The notes under the pieces are model-generated. The model saw nothing but the letters and a program-made list of their open reading frames with translations, was not told where the DNA came from and made no database searches. 22,581 nt of DNA, from NCBI GenBank assembly GCA_036274615.1, contig DASUFK010000281.1, forward strand, positions 1 to 22,581. The letters are read 5' to 3'. Positions 15,601 to 21,637 of this stretch are shown one piece after another (the first letter of the stretch is position 1; every line of letters begins with the position of its first letter). The position numbers and the translations under genes were made by a program. The DNA is from FEN-1219 sp036274615. GTDB lineage: Bacteria > Pseudomonadota > Gammaproteobacteria > Steroidobacterales > Rariloculaceae.

Positions 15601-15904
15601 CGGCGTGCGCTATCGCGCGTGGCAGCCGGCGTCGAGCCTGCACCCCACCATCCCCGTCGACACGCCGCTCGTGTTCGACCTCTACGACCGCTGGTCGGGC
15701 CGCGCCGTCGCGGGCTGCACCTATCACGTCGCGCATCCGGGCGGCCGTAACTTCGAGCGCTTCCCCGTGAACTCGTACGAGGCGGAGAGCCGCCGGCTTG
15801 CGCGATTTTTCCCGTTCGGCCACACGGCGGGCCCCTACGACGAACCGCAACCGGTACTGCGTCCCGAGTTTCCGTACACGTTGGATTTGCGCTGGTCGCA
15901 CTGA
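12605..15904 (+). CDS. Transglutaminase-like protease domain fused to DUF2126 putative amidoligase
   Basis: A 1099-residue cytoplasmic two-part enzyme. Residues 1-90 form the bacterial transglutaminase N-terminal beta domain (HVTRYDYDRPIRMGPQVIRL). The papain-like core follows, with an intact triad: Cys181 in SLRSGSCRDSGWLL, His230 in DLHAWCEAYL and Asp246 in IGLDPTSGLL. From about 300 to the end is DUF2126, a putative COOH-NH2 ligase of the glutamine-synthetase/GCS fold. Acidic and glycine motifs are conserved: VTIGGEPTFV (Glu333), YGQGKWYPGEQLPRWAFALY, TGTGGGNHVVLGG (709-721) and VEFRAFEMPPHPRM (Glu836, Glu841). A charged, low-complexity segment (about 565-600) interrupts DUF2126. Known: such proteins occur beside circularly permuted ATP-grasp and alpha-E proteins and are predicted to make or cut peptide or isopeptide bonds. 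The substrate is unknown. No ribosome-binding site is obvious. Confidence 0.92.
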   Translation: MTLHVALNHVTRYDYDRPIRMGPQVIRLRPAPHSRTPVPSYSLAIEPNGHFLNWQQDPFGNFLARVVHPEKVRGFAVTVDLVADMAVRNPFDFFLEPEAEEFPFAYEPALRKDLEPFLVTMPAAPLMKKLLRELRARRSGRTIDFLVDLNRRLQADVRYTIRLEPGVQAPEETLSLRSGSCRDSGWLLVQLLRHLGLASRFVSGYLIQLVPDVKALDGPAGTDRDFTDLHAWCEAYLPGAGWIGLDPTSGLLAGEGHIPLACTPHPTSAAPITGAIEECETTFAHTMSVRRIVESPRVTKPYSDEQWQAIDAFGRRIERQLLADDVRVTIGGEPTFVASGDPDAPEWNTAAVGPTKRAYAAELIQRLRARFAPQGLLHYGQGKWYPGEQLPRWAFALYWRRDGRPLWTDGALVAAEDKDYGVTAEHARKLLEGVAERLDVGAPAVAPAFEDPWHFIGQERKLPENLDPATNKLDDPLARARLARVFERGLDKPVGYVLPVQRWNAQAAEARRWISEPWSTRSGKLFLVPGDSSIGYRLPLPSLSYIAPASFPHVIPVDPFAERGELPDPHPSRQPFRRGERPRTHAEQQTSQTPAGRHARTAIAAEPRHGRLCVFVPPVAELEDYLDLVAALEDAAAELAAPIHLEGYAPPLDPRLNVIKVTPDPGVIEVNVQPARSWDEMRAITEGLYQDAHHTRLVTEKFMLDGRHTGTGGGNHVVLGGARAEDSPFLRRPDLLRSLITYWQHHPALSYLFSGMFIGPTSQAPRIDEARHDSLYELELAFKQADDAQQPVPPWLVDRLFRNLLIDVTGNTHRAEICIDKLYSPDGPTGRLGLVEFRAFEMPPHPRMSLVQQQLLLSLVARFWRTPYKGGLVRWGTQLHDKFMLPFHVWQDFEDVIADMNRAGYALDAAWFAPHFEFRFPRYGAVGFGSVELELRQALEPWHVLGEEGAIGGTVRYVDSSVERLQVRVRGAGDGRYTIACNGKRVPLVSTGRAEEFVGGVRYRAWQPASSLHPTIPVDTPLVFDLYDRWSGRAVAGCTYHVAHPGGRNFERFPVNSYEAESRRLARFFPFGHTAGPYDEPQPVLRPEFPYTLDLRWSH

Positions 15905-15941
15905 GTTAAACTGCGCGGCGAGTGTGGGGGCAACGTAACGA

Positions 15942-18533
15942 ATGTCGGCGTTCAACAGCGCAGCGGGCGAATACGCGTCACGTGAGGCCCGGCTACTGGA
16001 AGGTTATCGGCGCGCGCCGGGCGTGTTCGACGAGCTCCGCACCGAAGCAGGCGCCGTCCGCGACCGCTGGCAGCCGGTGCTCGACGCGTTCGCCGCGATG
16101 GGCGGCGAGGCCACGCAGCTCGCGCAGGACAAGGCACAGCGCCTGCTGCTCGAGAACGGAGTCACGTTCGTGGCGCCCGGCGAGCGCGAGCACGGCGGCG
16201 GCCGACCGTGGCGCCTCGACCTTTTCCCGCAGCTCATCGCGCCCGGCGAATGGAGTGAGATCGAGCGTGCCGTGATCCAGCGCGCGCGGCTCCTGAACGA
16301 CCTGCTCGTCGATCTCTACGGCGCGCAGCGCTCGCTGAAAGAAAAGGTCGTGCCGCCCGGCCTCGTGTTCGGCAATCCGCAGTTCTTGCGGCCGTGCACG
16401 AGCGTGGCCGTGCGCGATAACCGGCACCTGCACTTCATCGCCTTCGACCTCGGGCGCTCGGCCGACGGCCGCTGGTGGGTGCTGTCCGACCGCACGCAGG
16501 CGCCGTCGGGGGCGGGCTACGCGCTCGAAAATCGCGTGGTGTCGTCGCAGTGCTTGCCGGAGCTCTTCGGTGAGCGCAACGTGCGGCGGCTTGCGAGCTT
16601 CTTCCGTGCGTTCACGGAGCATTTCCTGAGTCTCTCGAGCCGCGATCAGCCGCTCGCGGTGTATTTGTCGCCGGGCCCCTCTCAGCAGAACTACTTCGAG
16701 CACGCCTATCTCGCACGGTACCTCGGCTTCAGCGCCGTGGAGGGCTCGGATCTCACGGTGCGGGACGATCGCGTGTACTTGAAGACCGTCGAGGGTTTGA
16801 AGCCGGTCGACTTGATCATGCGGCGTATCAGCGCCGAGCTCTGCGATCCGCTCGAGCTCCGCACCGATTCCTTGATCGGCGTGCCGGGGCTGCTCCAGGC
16901 GGCCCGCGCGGGCAAAGTCACGATCGGCAACGCGTTGGGATCGGGCCTCGTCGAGACCGACGCGTTCTTGAGCTTCTTGCCGAGTCTCGCGCGCTTCTTC
17001 TTGAGCGAGGAGCTCGCGATGCCGAGCGTCGCCACCTGGTGGTGCGGCCAAGCGCGGGAGCGCGAGTACGTGCTCTCGCACTTGGACGAGCTCGTCGTGC
17101 GGCGGATCTCCACGCCGCGGACGCTGTTCGCGACGGGGCAGAGCAGCCTCGTGGGCCCGGACACGACGCCGGAGCAGCGCGACCGGCTGATTCACGAGAT
17201 CGAGCGGAGCGGCTACGACTTCGTCGGCCAGGAGCCGGCGGCGCTGTCCACGGCGCCCATGTGGGCCGGTGCCAACGCGCTCGAGGCCGCCCCGATCACG
17301 CTGCGCGTTTACGTGGCTGCGACGGCGAAGGGTTACGAGGTCATGCCCGGCGGCCTCACTCGGCTCGCCCTCGGCGCCGACCGGCGCGCGCCGTGGCTCG
17401 AAGCGGGCGACGTGAGCAAGGACACGTGGGTGCTGTCGGATCAGCCGGTGGAGCAGTTCAGCCTGCTCGCGCAGCGGCAAGCGAACCAGCGTCTGCACCG
17501 CGGCGGCCGCGACCTGCCGAGCCGCACCGCGGACAGCTTGTTCTGGCTCGGCCGTTACACGGAGCGCGCCGAGGTGGCCGTGCGGTTGTTCCGCAGCCTC
17601 GTGATCCGGCTCGGCGGCGAGATGGGCTCCACGCGCAATCTCGTGTCGCCCGAGCGTGTGGTGTCGATGCTGATCGTGCAGAAGCATCTGTCGGCGCGCC
17701 GCGGCCGCCGCGCGATGCAAGAGGGACGTGAGGCGGTGGAACAGGAGCTCTGGACGATCCTGTTCGATCCCGAGTGCCGCGACGGGCTCTCCACCGTGCT
17801 CGGTAACGTGCGGCGCAACGCCGAGGCGGTGCGCGAGCGGTTGTCGTTCGACACGTTCCGCATCTTGCGCGACCTCACTGAAGTCATCCACTCGTGGGAG
17901 CTGTCGCCCGGCCATGAGACCGACGACGCGCTGCGGCTCTTGAACCGGCTCATTCAGTATCTCGCCGCGTTCAACGGCATGGTCATGGAGAACATGACGC
18001 GCGGCTACGGCTGGCGATTCCTCGACATGGGCCGCCGGCTCGAGCGGCTGCGCGCGATGATCCAGTCGATCCAGCAGCTCGCCGTGCGGGGCGAGCCGCA
18101 GGACGACGGCGCGCTCGAGCTGCTGCTCGAGCTCGCGGACAGCACGATGACCTATCGCGGCCGCTATCAGGCCGCGCCGCAGCTGCCCGCCGTGCTCGAC
18201 CTGCTGCTGTCGGACGAGGCCAATCCGCGCTCCGCCATGTTCCAGATCGTGAGCCTCGCCGATCACATCGCGGCGCTGCCGAACGCCGGCGAGGACGGCC
18301 TGCTCACGCCCGATCAACGGCTCGTCACGCGGCTCGGCAACGAGCTCCGGCTTGCCGATCCGGTGGAGCTCGGCGCCGCCGTGAGCCGCTTCGACTCGCG
18401 CGTCGAGCTCGATCGGCTTGCCCGCCGTATCGACCGGGACGTGCATCAGCTCTCCGATCACATCGCCGAGCGGTTCTTCAGCCACTCGTCCGCCCGGCGC
18501 GTGGCGGGCGCGCGCCGGGTCGAGACGCAGTGA
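15942..18533 (+). CDS. Circularly permuted ATP-grasp ligase fused to alpha-E domain
   Basis: An 863-residue predicted peptide ligase. Residues about 85-480 are the circularly permuted ATP-grasp domain: RPWRLDLFPQLI, FGNPQFLRPC, YLSPGP (241-246) and YLARYLGFSAVEGSDL. LIGVPGLLQAARAGKVTIGN, leading into ALGSG (to 335), and LGADRRAPWLEAGDVSKDTW complete it. Residues about 527-845 are the helical alpha-E domain (DUF403), beginning SRTADSLFWLGRYTERAEVA and including MTRGYGWRFLDMGRRLERLR. The two parts are often separate neighbouring genes; here they are fused. Family knowledge predicts ATP-dependent carboxylate-amine ligation, with alpha-E as an accessory of unknown role. It starts 37 bp after the DUF2126 gene, with a G-run about 14 bases upstream as a distant ribosome-binding site, and its TGA overlaps the next start (GTGA). 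Confidence 0.92.
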   Translation: MSAFNSAAGEYASREARLLEGYRRAPGVFDELRTEAGAVRDRWQPVLDAFAAMGGEATQLAQDKAQRLLLENGVTFVAPGEREHGGGRPWRLDLFPQLIAPGEWSEIERAVIQRARLLNDLLVDLYGAQRSLKEKVVPPGLVFGNPQFLRPCTSVAVRDNRHLHFIAFDLGRSADGRWWVLSDRTQAPSGAGYALENRVVSSQCLPELFGERNVRRLASFFRAFTEHFLSLSSRDQPLAVYLSPGPSQQNYFEHAYLARYLGFSAVEGSDLTVRDDRVYLKTVEGLKPVDLIMRRISAELCDPLELRTDSLIGVPGLLQAARAGKVTIGNALGSGLVETDAFLSFLPSLARFFLSEELAMPSVATWWCGQAREREYVLSHLDELVVRRISTPRTLFATGQSSLVGPDTTPEQRDRLIHEIERSGYDFVGQEPAALSTAPMWAGANALEAAPITLRVYVAATAKGYEVMPGGLTRLALGADRRAPWLEAGDVSKDTWVLSDQPVEQFSLLAQRQANQRLHRGGRDLPSRTADSLFWLGRYTERAEVAVRLFRSLVIRLGGEMGSTRNLVSPERVVSMLIVQKHLSARRGRRAMQEGREAVEQELWTILFDPECRDGLSTVLGNVRRNAEAVRERLSFDTFRILRDLTEVIHSWELSPGHETDDALRLLNRLIQYLAAFNGMVMENMTRGYGWRFLDMGRRLERLRAMIQSIQQLAVRGEPQDDGALELLLELADSTMTYRGRYQAAPQLPAVLDLLLSDEANPRSAMFQIVSLADHIAALPNAGEDGLLTPDQRLVTRLGNELRLADPVELGAAVSRFDSRVELDRLARRIDRDVHQLSDHIAERFFSHSSARRVAGARRVETQ

Positions 18534-19423
18534 TCTACGACATCCGCCACCGCACCACGTTCACGTACGAGGACGTGGTTTCGGTGTCGCACCACGTGCT
18601 GCATCTGACGCCGCGCCGGCATCGCCGCCAGCGCTGCCTGTCGTCGGCGATGCTCGTCGATCCGGCGCCCGCGGTCGACTCGTCGGGCGAGGACTACTTC
18701 GGCAACCCGGTTCACTATCTCACGGTGCAGGAGCCGCACGAGCGCCTCGTCGTGGAGTCGCGCTCGCGCGTCGAGGTCGTGTCGGGCGGCGCGGCCGTCG
18801 ATCTCGAAGCCAGCAAGCCATGGGAGGAAGTCCGCGAGCTGCTTGCCGAAGGCGCCGCCGACGACTTGCTGCTGCAGACGTTCGAGTTCACGTTCGACTC
18901 GCCGTATTCCGCCGGCAACGACGACGTCCGCGACTACGCCCTGCGCTCGTTCGCCCCGGGGCGGCCGATCCTCGCGGCGGCGATGGATCTCACCACGAGG
19001 ATCTACCGCGAATTCGAGTACCGCGGCGGCGTGTCCGACGTGTCGACGCCGGTGCGCGACGTGTTCGCGATGCGCAAAGGCGTGTGCCAGGACTTCGCGC
19101 ACTTCGAGATCGCGTGCCTACGCAGCTTGGGACTGGCGGCGCGCTACGTCAGCGGCTATCTGCTCACGCATCCCGCGCCCGGCAAGGAAAAGCTCGTGGG
19201 CTCCGACGCGTCGCACGCCTGGCTGTCGGTGTGGTCGGCCGAGGCGGGCTGGGTGGACTTCGATCCCACCAACAACCTGATCCCCGACGTCGAGCACGTG
19301 ACGGTGGGCTGGGGCCGGGACTACGGCGACGTGAGCCCCATCAACGGCTTCATCGTCGGCGGCGGCTCGCACCAGGTGGCCGTGGCCGTCGACGTCAATC
19401 CGGTCGCGTCGGCAGCGGGATGA
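18530..19423 (+). CDS. Transglutaminase-like cysteine protease family protein
   Basis: A 297-residue stand-alone member of the bacterial transglutaminase-like family, without signal peptide or membrane segment. It has the beta-rich N-terminal domain (IRHRTTFTYEDVVSVSHHVL, LHLTPRRHRRQ) and a core with intact triad: Cys186 in MRKGVCQDFAHFEIACLRSL, His229 in DASHAWLSVWS and Asp245 in WVDFDPTNNLIPD. C-terminal VGWGRDYGDVSPINGFIVGG is typical. Such enzymes may act as peptidases or amide hydrolases rather than cross-linkers. Start is GTG at 18530, overlapping the stop of the ATP-grasp gene by GTGA, so translation is coupled. Its last 29 bases overlap the 3' end of the opposing kinase gene. Confidence 0.93.
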   Translation: MIYDIRHRTTFTYEDVVSVSHHVLHLTPRRHRRQRCLSSAMLVDPAPAVDSSGEDYFGNPVHYLTVQEPHERLVVESRSRVEVVSGGAAVDLEASKPWEEVRELLAEGAADDLLLQTFEFTFDSPYSAGNDDVRDYALRSFAPGRPILAAAMDLTTRIYREFEYRGGVSDVSTPVRDVFAMRKGVCQDFAHFEIACLRSLGLAARYVSGYLLTHPAPGKEKLVGSDASHAWLSVWSAEAGWVDFDPTNNLIPDVEHVTVGWGRDYGDVSPINGFIVGGGSHQVAVAVDVNPVASAAG

Positions 19424-21224
19424 CGGCCGCGTTCTGAGCGATGGTCCAGGGGCACGTGCACTTCACGATGGTGCCGCCGCCCATGCGGCTCGCGATGCAC
19501 AGCTCGCCGCCAATGCTGCGCGCGCGGTAGCGCATGATGTGCAGCCCCATGCCGCCGGCGTCGGCGCCGTTGTCCACGAATCCGGCGCCGTCATCGCTCA
19601 CCGTGAGCACGAGCTCCTGTTGGATGCGCTCGCAAGAGAGCTCGACGCGCGTGGGCTTCGCGTGCTTGGCCGCGTTGGTGATGGCCTCCTGCGCGATCCG
19701 ATAGAGATGCGTGGCCGCGGTGTCGCTCAACCCGGCCGGGACGTCGTTACGAACCACGTCGCAGCGCACCCCGAGCAGTCCCTGCGATTGGCGGGCGAGG
19801 TGCTTGAGCGCGTCGCCGAGCCGTCCGCCCTTGCGGATGGGGCTCAAGCCTTGCGCGAGCTCCCCCGTCTGGGCGATCGCGCGCGTCACGAGCGCGGCGG
19901 CATTGGCGGCCTCGCGGGCGTGCTCTGAGCCGGTGACTGCGAGCTTCGCTTTCAATGCTTCGAGCATGAGCTTCACGCCGATCAAGAGCTGCGCAAGCCC
20001 GTCGTGCAGGTCGTGGCCGATCCGCGTGCGCTCGCGCTCGCTGCTCGCGATCACCTCTCGCTCCAGCCGAACGCGCTGCGTGATGTCGCGGACGGTTACT
20101 ACCACCTCGTCCTCGCCGCTTTTCACGAACCGGGTCTCGAAGTAGCGCTCACCGCCTCGTGTGTTGCGGGCGTACTCCCAGCGTTGCACCTCGCCGGTCG
20201 CGAGCGCGCGCAGCCGGTGATATTTGTGCTGACGGGCGAAGTCGGCGTCGAAAATGTCACACACGTTGCGGCCGATGAATTCCGCCGGCGAACGGGGAAG
20301 GAAACGCGTGAGCGCGGCGTCGGCGTAGTGCAAGTCCAGGTAGCGACCGTCGCGGTGCACACGGGCGACGAGGTCGGTATTCGCGTCGATCAGCGCGCGC
20401 AACCGAGTCTCGGACTCGCGCTGCGCCTGCTCCGCGCGCTTGCGCGCGCTGATGTCGGCCAGCATCAGCAGGGCGCCTACGACCTTGCCGGAGCCGTCCG
20501 TGAGCGGCGACGCGGACACGCTGAGCCACACATCCGTGCCGTTGCGGTGACGCAAGCGAAAGTCGAATTGTTCCGCCACCCCGGTGCGGCGCCGCTCGCG
20601 GATCCGGAGCGCCTCGGGGTGCAGCGACTCGTCCATGAACTCGAAAACGGTGCGGCCGAGCACCTCCTCGGGCCGGTAGCCGAGCATTTCGGCCGCACGC
20701 TGGTTCACATACGTGGTGACGCTGTCGAGGTCGAGCACGCAAATGCCTTCGAGGGCAGTGTCTACAATGGTGCGGTATTTGCTCTCGCTGTCGCGCAGCG
20801 CTTGTTCGGTGCGGCGCTGCTCGGTGACGTCGTCGGTGTGCAGGACCACGAACTGCGGAGACAGCGGCACGAGGCTGATCACGAGGCGCCGGGCCGTCTG
20901 AGTGCCGATGTAGCGGTAGTCGACCTCGCGGCGGATCACCGTGCCGCGTGTGGCAACGAGGTCGAGGTCGCGGCGGAGGTCGTGGCCGCTGCCGGTTTGC
21001 AGCTGTGTGACGCGCATGCCGACATAAGCGGCGACGCGACTGAAGCGCAGCGCCTCCGCTGCGGCGTTGTAAGCAACGAGCTCGAAGTCTTCGTCGAGGC
21101 GCCGCCAGAGGTAGGCGGGCCCGGGCAGGCTTTCGAAATGAACGCGGAAGAGACTATCGTCGGCGAGCGCCGGCGTTACCGCCGCCACCCGCTCAGTGCC
21201 TTTAGCCTCAGCGCTGGTGAGCAT
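19395..21224 (-). CDS. Triple-PAS soluble sensor histidine kinase (NarL/DesK-type)
   Basis: A 609-residue sensor kinase with no signal peptide or membrane helix, so a cytoplasmic sensor. Three PAS domains are visible at about 28-135 (divergent), 145-262 (SKYRTIVDTALEGICVLDLD, GYRPEEVLGRTVFEF) and 272-384 (SETRLRALIDANTDLVARVH, FIGRNVCDIFD). Each is followed by a D(V/I)T/S-type exit motif. The HisKA_3 dimerisation domain reads ERERTRIGHDLHDGLAQLL, with His407 the likely phosphorylation site. The HATPase has the N-box HLYRIAQEAITNAAKHA (506-522), DDGAGF (544-549) and GGMGLHIMRYRARSIGG. ATG 21224 is preceded by AGGGAG at good spacing. NarL-type kinases normally pair with a LuxR-family response regulator, but none is in the window. 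Its 3' end overlaps the transglutaminase gene. Confidence 0.93.
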   Translation of the reverse strand: MLTSAEAKGTERVAAVTPALADDSLFRVHFESLPGPAYLWRRLDEDFELVAYNAAAEALRFSRVAAYVGMRVTQLQTGSGHDLRRDLDLVATRGTVIRREVDYRYIGTQTARRLVISLVPLSPQFVVLHTDDVTEQRRTEQALRDSESKYRTIVDTALEGICVLDLDSVTTYVNQRAAEMLGYRPEEVLGRTVFEFMDESLHPEALRIRERRRTGVAEQFDFRLRHRNGTDVWLSVSASPLTDGSGKVVGALLMLADISARKRAEQAQRESETRLRALIDANTDLVARVHRDGRYLDLHYADAALTRFLPRSPAEFIGRNVCDIFDADFARQHKYHRLRALATGEVQRWEYARNTRGGERYFETRFVKSGEDEVVVTVRDITQRVRLEREVIASSERERTRIGHDLHDGLAQLLIGVKLMLEALKAKLAVTGSEHAREAANAAALVTRAIAQTGELAQGLSPIRKGGRLGDALKHLARQSQGLLGVRCDVVRNDVPAGLSDTAATHLYRIAQEAITNAAKHAKPTRVELSCERIQQELVLTVSDDGAGFVDNGADAGGMGLHIMRYRARSIGGELCIASRMGGGTIVKCTCPWTIAQNAAVIPLPTRPD

Positions 21225-21241
21225 CTCACTCCCTTTCGAAT

Positions 21242-21287
21242 GTACTTTAAGGGCGCTCGCGCTAAAGTGTCTAGCAGTTGAAAGTAC
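21242..21287. repeat. Nested inverted repeats in the kinase leader/promoter
   Basis: GTACTTT (21242-21248) is the exact reverse complement of AAAGTAC (21281-21287), and ACTTTA (21244-21249) of TAAAGT (21263-21268). The ACTTT/AAAGT core therefore occurs three times within 46 bp, 18-63 bp upstream of the kinase ATG. This is the spacing expected of a multi-site operator, possibly for its own response regulator. Confidence 0.4.
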
Positions 21288-21293
21288 TACGTA

Positions 21294-21310
21294 CGCAACG
21301 GTGCGTTGCG
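21294..21310. promoter_or_regulatory. 17-bp perfect palindrome between kinase and efflux genes
   Basis: CGCAACGGTGCGTTGCG has 7-bp arms CGCAACG/CGTTGCG around GTG. It lies 70 bp upstream of the kinase start. Its arms match those of the palindrome directly before infA (5711-5724). It may be an operator or an RNA hairpin. Confidence 0.45.
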
Positions 21311-21361
21311 CCAGCCGCCCAAGCAGTTGCAGGCCCGGTTCCGAGGAGCTCGACGAACGAT

Positions 21362-21444
21362 GCCAACGCGCTTGGCCTAAACGCTCAGCTGCCTGAGCGG
21401 ATTCGCTAAGTACTGGTTGCGAGGGCCACTCGTCGCTCGTGGCC
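21362..21444. repeat. Cluster of three hairpin-forming inverted repeats
   Basis: Three separate inverted repeats follow one another: GCCAA-CGCGC-TTGGC (21362-21376), CGCTCAG-CTGC-CTGAGCG (21382-21399) and GGCCAC with GTGGCC nine bases later (21424-21444). None is followed by a T-tract on either strand, so they are not ordinary terminators. No open reading frame with coding character covers them. They could be a structured RNA or multiple regulator sites. Confidence 0.4.
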
Positions 21445-21453
21445 GGACGCTGC

Positions 21454-21468
21454 CAAAAATGATTTTTG
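21454..21468. promoter_or_regulatory. AT-rich palindrome upstream of the sigma-54-like promoter
   Basis: CAAAAATGATTTTTG has perfect 7-bp arms around a central G and is strikingly AT-rich for this DNA. Its centre is about 71 bp upstream of the predicted start of the sigma-54-like promoter. That position suits an activator or bending-protein site, though it is rather close for a typical sigma-54 enhancer. Confidence 0.45.
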
Positions 21469-21505
21469 CCTGCCGCTACAGCTGCTTACGATGGCCGTCG
21501 CCCTC

Positions 21506-21521
21506 TGGCATGGTTTCTGCT
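21506..21521 (+). promoter_or_regulatory. Sigma-54 (RpoN) -24/-12 type promoter candidate
   Basis: TGGCATGGTTTCTGCT carries GG (21507-21508) and GC (21519-21520) exactly 12 bases apart, as in the TGGCAY-N5-TTGCW consensus; only the first T of the -12 element differs. It points to the efflux adaptor gene, with a predicted start near 21532 and a leader of about 106 bases. It lies in non-coding sequence, which raises its value, but such motifs also arise by chance. Confidence 0.5.
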
Positions 21522-21637
21522 AAGTGCTGGAGCGAAATCTCGGCGAGAATGCGGCGCCGCAACGCGGGCGAAAGGGCTTCCGTCTCGCGTAACGACGGCG
21601 GTGGAGCGAGCGTCTTACGGGTTGTTGGGGAGGTTAC

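Noticed and set aside
13193..15955. 920-codon open frame antisense to the transglutaminase-DUF2126 gene
   Set aside because: Arg/Ala/His/Glu-rich with no recognisable domain; the opposite strand has clear motifs. It is a typical shadow of GC-rich codon bias.
15993..18485. 830-codon open frame antisense to the ATP-grasp/alpha-E gene
   Set aside because: Same low-complexity composition and no family motifs; the sense frame is well supported.
20004..21281. 425-codon plus-strand frame opposite the histidine kinase
   Set aside because: The minus strand has complete PAS and kinase motifs; the plus frame has none.
21382..21399. Intrinsic terminator from the CGCTCAG/CTGAGCG hairpin
   Set aside because: No T-tract follows on either strand and no gene ends nearby.
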